Made by a program: the position numbers and the translations under genes. The notes under the pieces are model-generated. The model searched no databases and was not told where the DNA came from. It saw nothing but the letters and a program-made list of their open reading frames with translations. Positions 25,741-33,001 of a DNA stretch of 57,010 nt are shown here, one piece after another; within the stretch, counting starts at the first letter, position 1; every line of letters starts with the position of its first letter. Origin of the DNA: Bradyrhizobium sp. AS23.2 (GTDB taxonomy: Bacteria; Pseudomonadota; Alphaproteobacteria; Rhizobiales; Xanthobacteraceae); contig NZ_LGHM01000129.1 in assembly GCF_001908185.1 (NCBI RefSeq), positions 1 to 57,010 on the forward strand. The letters are read 5' to 3'.

Positions 25741-26046
25741 ACGGCAGTGAAACCGATCTGGACTACCGAAACCGGGGTGGTTCTTCAGAACAACACCAAG
25801 GTGGACGAAATTGATCCCTGCGAACCAAAGCATTGCGGATCCGTCTTTGCGTGGTTCTGGAAAGCGCTACTGCATGCCGGTAGCGATAGCGAACGTCTCT
25901 GGGCATTGTGCCTGGCGAGGGGATAGATCTACCTACCGTCGGAGCCCGAGCTCAAGCTCCGGCTCCGACGAAACGGACACCGGTAGGGGCTTTCTGACCT
26001 GCTCAAGTATCTTTGAGCGCCGCATTCGCGGCTGAAGCGGGTGGTC
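25741..26046. other. Intergenic stretch with a hairpin
   Basis: No gene is supported. At 25938-25969 GTCGGAGCC...AGCT and AGCT...GGCTCCGAC form a long, almost perfect hairpin between two convergent genes (25468 plus, 26047 minus). It could terminate transcription from both sides, although no T tract is present. Confidence 0.5.
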
Positions 26047-26301
26047 CTATTTCGGGAGCGGCGGCACGCCGGCATTGGGAGCCGGACGGAGAGTGCCCGG
26101 TCCGATAACGACACCGGAGGTTCCGTCGTCCTGGCATTTGGCGAGATCAGCAATGCAGTGCTGCGCAGACTCGGCAGCAAAGCTTGAGGCCTGATAGCAG
26201 GTGCTAAACTTGGCTTTGCAGGTCGTCGCTCCCGCGATCGCGAGCGGAGTGGAGGCTTCAACGCTCATGACGCTGAGCGCAAGGATGACGGCTCTGCGCA
26301 T
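26047..26301 (-). CDS. Small exported four-cysteine protein
   Basis: 84 residues. The signal peptide VILALSVMSVEASTPLAIAG is followed by TTCKAKFSTCYQASSFAAES and AQHCIADLAKCQDDG, a C-x6-C-x13-C-x6-C arrangement very close to that of cassette protein B (C-x6-C-x12-C-x6-C), then a short Gly/Pro tail. It is probably a minimal, one-domain member of the same disulfide hairpin family. About 90 bases upstream (26393-26414) there is a CGATCG core with weak arms that could be a decayed palindrome copy. Confidence 0.75.
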   Translation of the reverse strand: MRRAVILALSVMSVEASTPLAIAGATTCKAKFSTCYQASSFAAESAQHCIADLAKCQDDGTSGVVIGPGTLRPAPNAGVPPLPK

Positions 26302-26457
26302 TCTAGTTTCCCGGCATTTTGCGAATGTTTCGCCAACGAAAAATCGTCCACGCTCAATCAGGAAATTGCGGCTGAATGCATTTTCATCTGTAAGATTTTG
26401 CGATCGAAAGCCTGACCGGCGGGGTGGCCGATCAGGCGCTGTTCGAAGAGCCAGCCT

Positions 26458-26879
26458 TTATTCCGCGACGACCTCGCCGGAGCCACCCAACTCGGCCGGG
26501 AAATCCTTGAGCTTTGGGAGTCCGTCCCGCATGCGCAGAACCGTCTCAGCGTAATTGACGTGAACGCCGGGGGTGAAGGTAAGCGTCGGGATCGTCGCCG
26601 CGAACACGTCCACCAGTCCTAGAATTGGATGGTTGGTCATGAGGTGCCCGCCGCATTTGTTGCAATACTGACGCTCGCTGAGCGCGTCTTCTGGAACGTC
26701 GCAACGTGCTCGGCTCCTGACTTGACCCGCACCGCGTCAGGCTTCCACAGAGTGAAGGCATTGACTGGCCCGCCCGACTACGACCGGCAAGAATTGCAAT
26801 GGCAATAGCCCATGCCTTCAGGCGATCCGGTAACTTCCAATTTAACTGCGCCGCAAAAGCAGCCTCCAACGTGACTCAT
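26458..26879 (-). pseudogene. GFA-family (DUF636) protein, broken
   Basis: From ATG 26879 the translation is SHVGGCFCGAVKLEVTGSPE, GMGYCHCNSCRS, an amber codon (26778-26780, where the family has tryptophan), SGGPVNAFTLWKPDAVRVKS. Then a frameshift near 26690-26705, and finally QYCNKCGGHL, HPILGLVDVFAATIPTLTFT in a second frame. All the zinc-binding Cys motifs of the glutathione-dependent formaldehyde-activating family (CxCxxV, CHCxxC, CxxCG) are still readable. Two lesions make it a recent pseudogene. An HxlR-type dyad lies upstream at 26938. Confidence 0.85.
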
Positions 26880-26937
26880 GTCTCTTCCCTTTCGAAGTTG
26901 ATGAAGTCTCCGAATATCAGCGAAGTTTGATACGATT

Positions 26938-26956
26938 CCAGTTCACAAACTGTACT
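26938..26956. promoter_or_regulatory. HxlR-type operator candidate
   Basis: CCAGTTCACAAACTGTACTT matches the left arm and the CTGTACT right arm of the site upstream of HxlR copy 2, with a different four-base spacer. It is 59 bases upstream of the GFA-family pseudogene start on the minus strand. Confidence 0.5.
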
Positions 26957-27037
26957 TCGACGCGAATATGCGAAAGCCGTTACAGCCAAATCAACTTCAT
27001 TGCCGCCCGTTTCGGCGTGCTAGAGCGTTACCCGCAT

Positions 27038-27736
27038 TCAACCCGCGAGCTTTTGTTCTTTTGCAAAGGGACTAAGGCCGAGCCAGCTCTGCATGGCCGA
27101 GGCAAGTTGCCGGTTTCCGGTCAGCATCATCCGTTCGCTTCCAATGGCAGCGCGTACCGTATCAAGCCCCATCCAGATGGCAGTCATGGTGCGCAGATCG
27201 ACGGACACATAGAGGTCGACGTCGAAGCCGGGATCAACTGAACAGAGATCGACACCGTCTTGAGGATCAACGATCAGCCACCAGGAGCGCTGCGTAGCCG
27301 AAAGCTCTGGGTAAACGAACTCAATTACGCTGCGAGTTCGCGGCATAGGGGTCGTATTCAGATTTCGTCGCATGTCCCACATCAGAAGTTGGACGTCCAG
27401 ATGCTTGAGCGATAAATCCGCTTCGATCCGGCGTTGACCCCAGACGCCGAATGCCTCGACGATGGGACCGAGTTCGCGTCCGGACGCTGTCAGATGATAC
27501 TCGAAGACGCCTGGATCCGAAGTCGAGGCCGTGCGGGCGACAATCCCGGCCAGTTCAAGATCCTTGAGCCGCTGCGAGAGCAGGGCCGGCGACATCCGTG
27601 GCACGCCTCGACGCAATTCATTGAAACGCGTTGAGCCGGCCACGAGCTCGCGGAGCAAGACCACAGTCCAGCGCGTGCATAATATCTCCGCGGCCATCGC
27701 GACCGGACAGAATTGCTTGTAGCTACCTACCGACAT
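27038..27736 (-). CDS. HxlR-family regulator, full length (copy 2)
   Basis: 232 residues from ATG 27736, with GGAGGA upstream (the frame runs to 27751). Residues 1-100 are the HxlR winged helix (CPVAMAAEILCTRWTVVLLR, STRFNELRRGVPRMSPALLS). The C-terminal 120 residues (ELSATQRSWWLIVDPQDGVD, DLYVSVDLRTMTAIWMGLDT) resemble the SCP2-like or ligand-binding extension seen in long HxlR proteins. The gene is divergent from an exported SRPBCC protein, with operator-like dyads between them. The related copy at 20284 has lost the C-terminal half. Confidence 0.9.
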   Translation of the reverse strand: MSVGSYKQFCPVAMAAEILCTRWTVVLLRELVAGSTRFNELRRGVPRMSPALLSQRLKDLELAGIVARTASTSDPGVFEYHLTASGRELGPIVEAFGVWGQRRIEADLSLKHLDVQLLMWDMRRNLNTTPMPRTRSVIEFVYPELSATQRSWWLIVDPQDGVDLCSVDPGFDVDLYVSVDLRTMTAIWMGLDTVRAAIGSERMMLTGNRQLASAMQSWLGLSPFAKEQKLAG

Positions 27737-27789
27737 GCTTTCCTCCGCCAAAATGACCAGGGAAGCCTACGGCTTAAACGCAAGCGCTT

Positions 27790-27833
27790 CCAGTTCAGTT
27801 TCTGTACTGGCCTCGATTCAATTCCTGAACTGG
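27790..27833. promoter_or_regulatory. HxlR-type operator pair in the divergent promoter
   Basis: CCAGTTCAGTTTCTGTACTGG (27790-27810) is a nine-base inverted repeat (CCAGTnCAG) with a three-base spacer. A second half-site, CCTGAACTGG, lies at 27824-27833. It sits between HxlR copy 2 (minus) and the SRPBCC gene (plus), so it could control both. Best copy of this dyad. Confidence 0.6.
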
Positions 27834-27965
27834 CCTCGCGCAACGCGGATTGGTAGTTGGCCGGACGCGGGCTTGGGCTCGCCGAAAACCTGCGCTGCAC
27901 TTGTCGTCGCTTGCCACTGATGAGTGCCGAGCGCAGCTCCAGCTTCTAACCGATGAGGAATTCCT

Positions 27966-28484
27966 ATGAGAAAGCACGCGATTGAACCTATTGTGCCGGC
28001 GATAATGCGGTCCGCGGCGTTTTGCACCGCAGTCCTTCTAACTTTCGGCGTCTCGGCCGCTTCAGCGGCAACGCTGTCGCGCAGCATGGACGTGAAAGGG
28101 TCACCAGCAGCCGTATGGTCCGTGATTGGTCCGTTCTGCGCGATCAAGGACTGGTTGCCGCCCGTGGGAGCCTGCATCGAGGACGGCAAGGCGCGGCCGA
28201 CCCGGACCCTCGTGACCAAGGATGGCAAGGCGGCATTCGTGGAAACGCAAACCGCACGCAATGACGCAGAGTATAGCTATTCTTACGCATTTGTAGCGAG
28301 TCCGTTGCCTGTCACGAACTACACGTCGACGATCAAGGTTACGGCCAAGGGTGACGGCTCCTCCACCGTTACCTGGACCGGCTCCTACACCCCGGACCAG
28401 GGCAAGGAAACGGCGGCTAGCGAGGCGTTGAACGGCATCTATGAAGCCGGTCTCGCCGAAATCAAAGCCAGACTCGCGAAGTAA
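27966..28484 (+). CDS. Exported SRPBCC (polyketide cyclase/MxaD-like) protein
   Basis: 172 residues with a signal peptide (SAAFCTAVLLTFGVSAASAA). The mature part begins TLSRSMDVKGSPAAVWSVIG, the classic SRPBCC/START-like opening, and continues ...DWLPPVGACIEDGK, SYAFVASPLPVTNYTSTIKV, GSSTVTWTGSYTP and an alpha-helical end. Such proteins bind hydrophobic ligands; the exported MxaD-like subgroup has no settled function. GAGGA precedes the ATG. Expression is probably tied to the divergent HxlR regulator. Confidence 0.85.
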   Translation: MRKHAIEPIVPAIMRSAAFCTAVLLTFGVSAASAATLSRSMDVKGSPAAVWSVIGPFCAIKDWLPPVGACIEDGKARPTRTLVTKDGKAAFVETQTARNDAEYSYSYAFVASPLPVTNYTSTIKVTAKGDGSSTVTWTGSYTPDQGKETAASEALNGIYEAGLAEIKARLAK

Positions 28485-28627
28485 ACGAGGCGGGCTCGTC
28501 CGCTTTCGACAATCGCTTTCATCTCTGCCGGTTCGGCTCGGATTCATGTTCGATGCCGGCCGGCGAGATACTTCGGAATGGCTCGATCGCAAGCATTTTG
28601 GACTCGTCTTTGAAAGGAGAAAATGCC

Positions 28628-29827
28628 TTGGCTTACGCCGTTCAAGACATTGCGAAGTCCCCGCCGGCCGGTCGACTTGAGCCGGGGAGCGAGCGCATAC
28701 CCCAATATCAGAGAGCATCCCGTCTGATAGCAGACATTTACGATGCCTCGCTCGACCCGACGATGTGGACCGTTGTTCTCGAGGAGATAGCGGAATTTGT
28801 TGGCGGCCGGGCAGCCGCGCTTGCGTTGAAGGGCCCTGGCAGTGCAATCGTGGAAGCCCATTATCAGTTCGGTATCGATCCGCACAGTATGCGGCTCTAT
28901 TCCGAGACATATTCGAAATTCGACCCTCTTGCGGCAGTGGCACTTGCTGGCGTGGGACAAGTCGTTAGTCTTCCGGATCTCGTGTCTTATCAGGAATACT
29001 GCCAAGGGCGCTTCTATCAGGAATGGGCGGCGCCCCAGGGTTGGATCGATGTTGCAAGCGCCGTGCTGGAGAAATCCGCGACACGTTGTGTTTTTCTCAG
29101 TGTTGTCCGGAGCAGGGCGGACGGTATGGTCGACAACGAAATGCGACGGCGTATGTCGCTTGTCATCCCTCACGTTCGCCGTGCAGCGCTGATCGCGAAG
29201 GCGATCGATCTTAAACACGCGGAGGCGGCGGCGTTTGCCGAAACCCTCAATGGACTCAGCGCCGGTATGTTTCTCGTCGATCGAAGAGGACATATCGTCC
29301 ACGCCAACGTCGCAGGGCACGCCCTTCTCAGGGAAGGCCGCGTGCTACGGTCAATGAAAGGCCAACTCGTCGCAGGCGAGGCACAGATCAACAAGATCTT
29401 GCGCGACACCTTCGCAATGGTCGGCCCGGGCGACGCCGCGCCTGGTATCAATGGCATCGCGCTGCCACTACAGACGCCCGATGGAGAGCGCTACGTCGCT
29501 CACCTGTTGCCGCTGAGCTCAGACGCCCCTCTGCGTGCGGGCGTCGCCCATATGGCGGTCGCTGCATTGTTCGTCCGCAAGGCCATCTTGGAAACGCAAT
29601 CGGTTCCGGAAGTTATCGGCGTTACCTATAAATTGACGCCCACCGAATTGCGCGTATTGCTTGCCGTCGTCGAAGTTGGCGGTGTTCCGGAAATTGCCGC
29701 TGCTCTCGGCGTCGCGGAGACCACGGTCAAGACGCATGTCGGTCGCTTGTTTGAAAAAACCGGAACTCGCCGCCAGGCCGATCTGGTCAAGCTGGTCGCT
29801 GGATTTTCCACGCCGTTGGCAGATTAA
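28628..29827 (+). CDS. PAS-LuxR family transcriptional regulator, paralogue 3
   Basis: 399 residues from TTG 28628, which has AAAGGAGA at the right distance; its N-terminus (AYAVQDI) aligns with that of paralogue 2. The frame is open from ATG 28553. Shared blocks: ADIYDASLDPTMWTVVLEEI, YQFGIDPHSMRLYSETYSKF, a PAS-like LNGLSAGMFLVDRRGHIVHA, and a C-terminal LuxR HTH (LTPTELRVLLAVVEVGG, ETTVKTHVGRLFEKTGTRRQ). It is closer to paralogue 2 than to paralogue 1. Followed 51 bases later by a convergent exported-protein gene. Confidence 0.87.
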   Translation: MAYAVQDIAKSPPAGRLEPGSERIPQYQRASRLIADIYDASLDPTMWTVVLEEIAEFVGGRAAALALKGPGSAIVEAHYQFGIDPHSMRLYSETYSKFDPLAAVALAGVGQVVSLPDLVSYQEYCQGRFYQEWAAPQGWIDVASAVLEKSATRCVFLSVVRSRADGMVDNEMRRRMSLVIPHVRRAALIAKAIDLKHAEAAAFAETLNGLSAGMFLVDRRGHIVHANVAGHALLREGRVLRSMKGQLVAGEAQINKILRDTFAMVGPGDAAPGINGIALPLQTPDGERYVAHLLPLSSDAPLRAGVAHMAVAALFVRKAILETQSVPEVIGVTYKLTPTELRVLLAVVEVGGVPEIAAALGVAETTVKTHVGRLFEKTGTRRQADLVKLVAGFSTPLAD

Positions 29828-29878
29828 AGGGGGCACGCCAACTATCGGCGGGCCCTTCTGAGATACTTACCGCGTCTG

Positions 29879-30184
29879 TCAGATGGGCCTGCACCTGTTC
29901 GCGCCGTTGTAGTTGAGGCACTGCATCCTGCGCGGTTTTCCCAGCCCTAAGGATCGCCCAGGAAGGCGATTGATGATCCGGCCAGCGCTATCGCGGATAA
30001 CCGGCCGCACAATGTTGCCGCCTGGATGCCGAACGACGGTCGAGGTCAGTACGATGGTGGACTTCAATGCTGAATGGCCGGTCGGAGCGGCTGTCATTGC
30101 AAGTGCCGGATTGACGCTGGTAGCCGCTACTCCTCCGCCGATGGCAATCGCACACACAATTGCAATGCTTCGGATCTTGATCAT
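29879..30184 (-). CDS. Small exported protein, unknown function
   Basis: 101 residues. The signal peptide IAIVCAIAIGGGVAATSVNP-ALA is followed by a Thr/Ser/Val-rich part (STIVLTSTVVRHPGGNIVRP) and a basic C-terminus with two cysteines (MQCLNYNGANRCRPI). GGAAGG lies about ten bases before the ATG. Palindrome copy i is 64 bases upstream of the start on the minus strand. No known family. Confidence 0.7.
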   Translation of the reverse strand: MIKIRSIAIVCAIAIGGGVAATSVNPALAMTAAPTGHSALKSTIVLTSTVVRHPGGNIVRPVIRDSAGRIINRLPGRSLGLGKPRRMQCLNYNGANRCRPI

Positions 30185-30247
30185 GGTTCAGGTACCTTCC
30201 GATGAGTTTGCGCCCAACGTTTGCACTAGCATCGGTCGGCTGGGTGC

Positions 30248-30269
30248 GCGTCCTTCGATCGGAGGGGGC
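30248..30269. promoter_or_regulatory. Palindrome copy i
   Basis: CGTCCTTCGATCGGAGGGGG (30249-30268): perfect left arm and centre; the right arm has two changes. Its distance to the minus-strand start at 30184 (64 bases) is like that of the AraC copy. Confidence 0.65.
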
Positions 30270-30357
30270 AGTGTGGCAATTGCCGAGATATTCCATCGCC
30301 GTGCCCGCAAATCTGGATCATTCCATATCGTCTGAATTTCCGGATCATTGCGCTGCG

Positions 30358-30603
30358 CTACCATTGCCGATGAGGGCGACTGGGGCGGGGAGTTCCACCG
30401 GCAGAGCCGCCCAAGCCGGCATTGGCCTCACCGCCGACGCCTTTGCCCGTACCGCCATTGATGTTGAAAGGCTTTCCTGCGGCGGTGCTGATGGGGCGTG
30501 TACCGGTGCTGTCTCGCGCGAATGCTCCGTTCGTAGCCGCAATGAACACGAAGCCAGCCACCAGCGTCGTAACGATCGAGATTCGCTTCATATGGTTCTT
30601 CAT
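30358..30603 (-). CDS. Small exported glycine-rich protein (TGTRP/GKPF family), copy 2
   Basis: 81 residues from ATG 30603 (the frame runs to 30645; ATG 30609 is also possible). The signal peptide IVTTLVAGFVFIAATNGAFA is followed by DSTGTRPISTAAGKPFNING, GTGKGVGGEANAG and a Pro/Arg-rich end. Paralogue of the 15447-15707 protein with the same motif order. No cysteines, no recognised domain. Palindrome copy j lies about 200 bases upstream. Confidence 0.72.
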   Translation of the reverse strand: MKNHMKRISIVTTLVAGFVFIAATNGAFARDSTGTRPISTAAGKPFNINGGTGKGVGGEANAGLGGSAGGTPRPSRPHRQW

Positions 30604-30803
30604 CGCCATTCTCTGATTTGTCCGCCCATCTGCATGCATGACCATCAGGCGAGACCAATGTGCTGCATCAGGTCATAACCGTAAAAATTGGCCCGCCGCG
30701 TCAGTCAATCGGGGGATGAAGCGATGCTCGTCCACTCAAGCGGACCGTTTCAAGGAAATAGCAGTGCCAGCGATGGTCGTGGTACGTGGCGCTCGGGGTC
30801 GTC

Positions 30804-30825
30804 GCATCCTCTGATCGAAGGACGC
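30804..30825. promoter_or_regulatory. Palindrome copy j
   Basis: CATCCTCTGATCGAAGGACG (30805-30824): perfect right arm and outer bases, two changes left of centre. The nearest gene start facing away from it is 30603 on the minus strand, about 200 bases off. Confidence 0.6.
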
Positions 30826-30899
30826 GAGGTTTTCAACGCAGTGCTACCGCCGCCAAGGCCTATTCAGCGTAAATTGCTCGCGTTGCGAATCCGGATCGC

Positions 30900-31022
30900 A
30901 ACGGGCCCTGTCAATGAGAGAATTACACCAATGTTCACTTCGGTCCCAACGGCGGGCGCGGCAAGTGCCAGCCAACCCGCAAGCGCCAGGAGGGGGACGC
31001 CAGTGCGGAATATGCTGGTGGA
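30900..31022 (-). pseudogene. LivK-type binding protein N-terminal fragment
   Basis: The minus-strand translation FRTGVPLLALAGWLALAAPA, then VGTEVNIGVILSLTGPVA, is the signal peptide and first strand of a branched-chain-amino-acid-type ABC transporter binding protein. The rest of the protein is missing, and homology ends abruptly at about 30900. Together with the LivH fragment at 31716 it suggests a deleted Liv transporter locus. Confidence 0.6.
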
Positions 31023-31083
31023 GTATGAGCGGTCCGTCGCGCCGCAGGCTGCGGCCTGATCAAGAGAGTAAGGAGAAGCATGC

Positions 31084-31698
31084 GTGTTGACCAAAAGTCC
31101 CATTCATCCCGGCAAAGTGGCCTGGACCGGTGAGAACCCGGGTATCTACCTGAAGGACACGCAGGATGGTCCGTGGACCGGTTTGATGTGCTTCTTTCGT
31201 ATCATGTATTCCGAGTACGGCATGGGTAGCGGCATCGTCGTGCTCGACGAGCCCGGCGTTGCACGGGGTTATCCCGAGGTTGCCAATGTCTGCATAAGCG
31301 ACAACGAACCGCTGGCGCGCTACTTGATCAACGAGTTCTTCTCAAAATTCGCCTCGTTCCGTGTCTCTCCGGGTATTCAGGCGGTCGCCCACCTGTCTAT
31401 GATCGAGTGCCGGCGCGAGGGTAGCACGCTGTCGACCTATTCCGAGATCGTCCGCAGCAGGGAGTTGGAGGTCGTCGCGACCTGGAAAAAGCTCGGCGCT
31501 CCCTATGCGGTCGACATGCCGGCGGAGAATGGACCGACCAAGATCCATCAGATGTACAGCCTGCTCCTAGATGCTGGCGATGGCTCAGTCACAATCAATG
31601 GTCGACCGCTTTCGGGCAAGGTTGTGCAGCGGGATTTTGCCGGCACGCGGAAGAGTACGGCCTTCCTTGCCTTCTCCGAATCCTGGACGCGGGTCTAG
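31084..31698 (+). CDS. Hypothetical protein of unknown family
   Basis: 204 residues from GTG 31084 with AAGGAG about eight bases upstream (an overlapping ATG at 31080 is out of frame). No signal peptide or membrane segment. Recognisable features are a Trp-containing N-terminus (KVAWTGENPGIYLKDTQDGP), MCFFRIMYSEYGMGSGIVVL and an even mix of strands and helices. I do not recognise the family. It lies between LivK-like and LivH-like fragments and may be a surviving gene of that lost transporter operon. The frame is intact. Confidence 0.65.
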   Translation: MLTKSPIHPGKVAWTGENPGIYLKDTQDGPWTGLMCFFRIMYSEYGMGSGIVVLDEPGVARGYPEVANVCISDNEPLARYLINEFFSKFASFRVSPGIQAVAHLSMIECRREGSTLSTYSEIVRSRELEVVATWKKLGAPYAVDMPAENGPTKIHQMYSLLLDAGDGSVTINGRPLSGKVVQRDFAGTRKSTAFLAFSESWTRV

Positions 31699-31715
31699 CC
31701 TAGGAGGAGCGGATC

Positions 31716-31963
31716 TCCGACGCGTTGCAGTTTCTCATCAGTGGATGGGTCGTCGGCAGCATCTATGGCCTGATCGGCGTCGGCTTCACCTGCATCTATA
31801 ACGTCACCGGTATCGAACGTCGCCCAAGGCGACTTCGCGATGGGCGCGATCAGCGCCATCGCGCTCCAGGGCGCGGACGTTCCGATGTGGCTCGCCATCA
31901 TTATCGTGATCCTGATCACCTGCGCAGTCGCTGTTCTGATCGAGCGTTCGCGGCCTTGTCAAT
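31716..31963 (+). pseudogene. LivH-type permease N-terminal fragment with frameshift
   Basis: LQFLISGWVVGSIYGLIGVG, FTCIYNVTGI, then after loss of two bases near 31813 AQGDFAMGAISAIALQGADV and PMWLAIIIVILITCAVAVLI. This is the start of a branched-chain amino acid ABC permease. Near 31955 the sequence changes to an unrelated fragment (LVNLVYEDGGLAVFDCSTAR, to about 32106) that I cannot name. GGAGGA precedes the putative start. Confidence 0.65.
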
Positions 31964-32177
31964 CTCGTCTACGAAGATGGCGGGTTGGCGGTCTTCGATT
32001 GTAGCACCGCGCGCGCCGGCACCGATGCTTCGCTATTCGACTACGACTTGGAGGTACCGCCGAAGTGGTTGTCTCCGACGGACGCGGCGTCCACCCTGAA
32101 AACTGGAGTGCCCCCCAAAAGTGAGACACGGGAAATTAGGGACAGTTCTCTAACGGAGAACGTATGCCCAACAAATC

Positions 32178-33001
32178 GGTTCTGTCGCAAACGTTCGGGT
32201 AACTTGCTTTCGCATACACATCCTGCAAAGTTCGGAGGTGTATGATGTTCAAAGGCCGCCATTTCGATCGTTCGCTGATCTTGCTGTGCGTGCGCTGGTA
32301 TCTCGCTTACGGACTGAGCTTGCGCAATCTCGAAGAGATGATGGCCGAGCGCGGCATCGCCATCGATCACGCCACGGTCCATCGCTGGGTCATCCGTTAC
32401 TCAGCAGTGCTCCTTCAGCGCTTCAATCCGCAGAAGCGTTCTGTCGGCCTGAAATGGCATATGGACGAAACTTACATCAAAGTGCGCGGAGCATGGATGT
32501 ATCTCTATCGCGCAATCGACAGCACTGGCGACACGGTCGAGTTCTGGTTCAGCGAACGCCGCGACCTGGCGGCCGCGAAGCGCTTCCTGACCAACGCCCT
32601 TAAGCGGCATGGACGTCCCGAACGCATCGTCATCGACGGCAGTCAAACCAACCGCGAGGCGATCGTGTCCTGCCATAAGACAAACCGTTTGCAAGATCGA
32701 TCGAGACGACGGCTGACTCCAATCCGTGTCCGGCAGAGTCTTTACTTGAGCAACCGCATCGAGCAGGATCACCGCGCGATCAAGCGACGAGTGCGCCCGA
32801 TGCTCGGTTTCAAATCGAGGGACAGTGTTCGCATTGTTCTCGGCGGCATCGAAATGGTGCACATGATGCGCAAACAACAGGCGAGGTTTGCCTTCAATCC
32901 GCATCCGTCCCTCGCCGAGCAGTTCGATATTCTCGCCGCGTGAAAATCCGTGAATATTCCTATCGGTCTCCGGCTCAAATCGGAAATTTGCGACACAGCC
33001 C
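32178..33001. mobile_element. IS6-family insertion sequence
   Basis: About 824 bp, the usual size of the family. The left end has GGTTCTGTCGCAAA (32178-32191); the right end, read on the minus strand, has GGGCTGTGTCGCAAA (33001 inward). The shared TGTCGCAAA defines imperfect terminal inverted repeats. It carries one transposase gene. The 8-bp flanks (AACAAATC and TTTGGAAG) are not duplicated, which suggests recombination after insertion or ends placed a base or two off. Confidence 0.75.
32242..32943 (+). CDS. IS6-family DDE transposase
   Basis: 233 residues, full length for the family. An N-terminal helix-turn-helix (LSLRNLEEMMAERGIAIDHA) is followed by the catalytic core with Asp75 in WHMDETYIKVRG, Asp132 in VIDGSQTNREAI and Glu174 in SNRIEQDHRAIKRR. 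All three DDE residues and the family block YRAIDS are present, so it may be active. Two adjacent ATGs (32242, 32245) can start it, after AGGTG. Confidence 0.93.
   Translation: MMFKGRHFDRSLILLCVRWYLAYGLSLRNLEEMMAERGIAIDHATVHRWVIRYSAVLLQRFNPQKRSVGLKWHMDETYIKVRGAWMYLYRAIDSTGDTVEFWFSERRDLAAAKRFLTNALKRHGRPERIVIDGSQTNREAIVSCHKTNRLQDRSRRRLTPIRVRQSLYLSNRIEQDHRAIKRRVRPMLGFKSRDSVRIVLGGIEMVHMMRKQQARFAFNPHPSLAEQFDILAA

Noticed and set aside
7104..30825. The palindromes as intrinsic terminators or REP-type mobile repeats
   Set aside because: No T tracts follow them, they sit 5' of genes, and they lack the longer conserved flanks expected of mobile repeats; still the main alternative to an operator.
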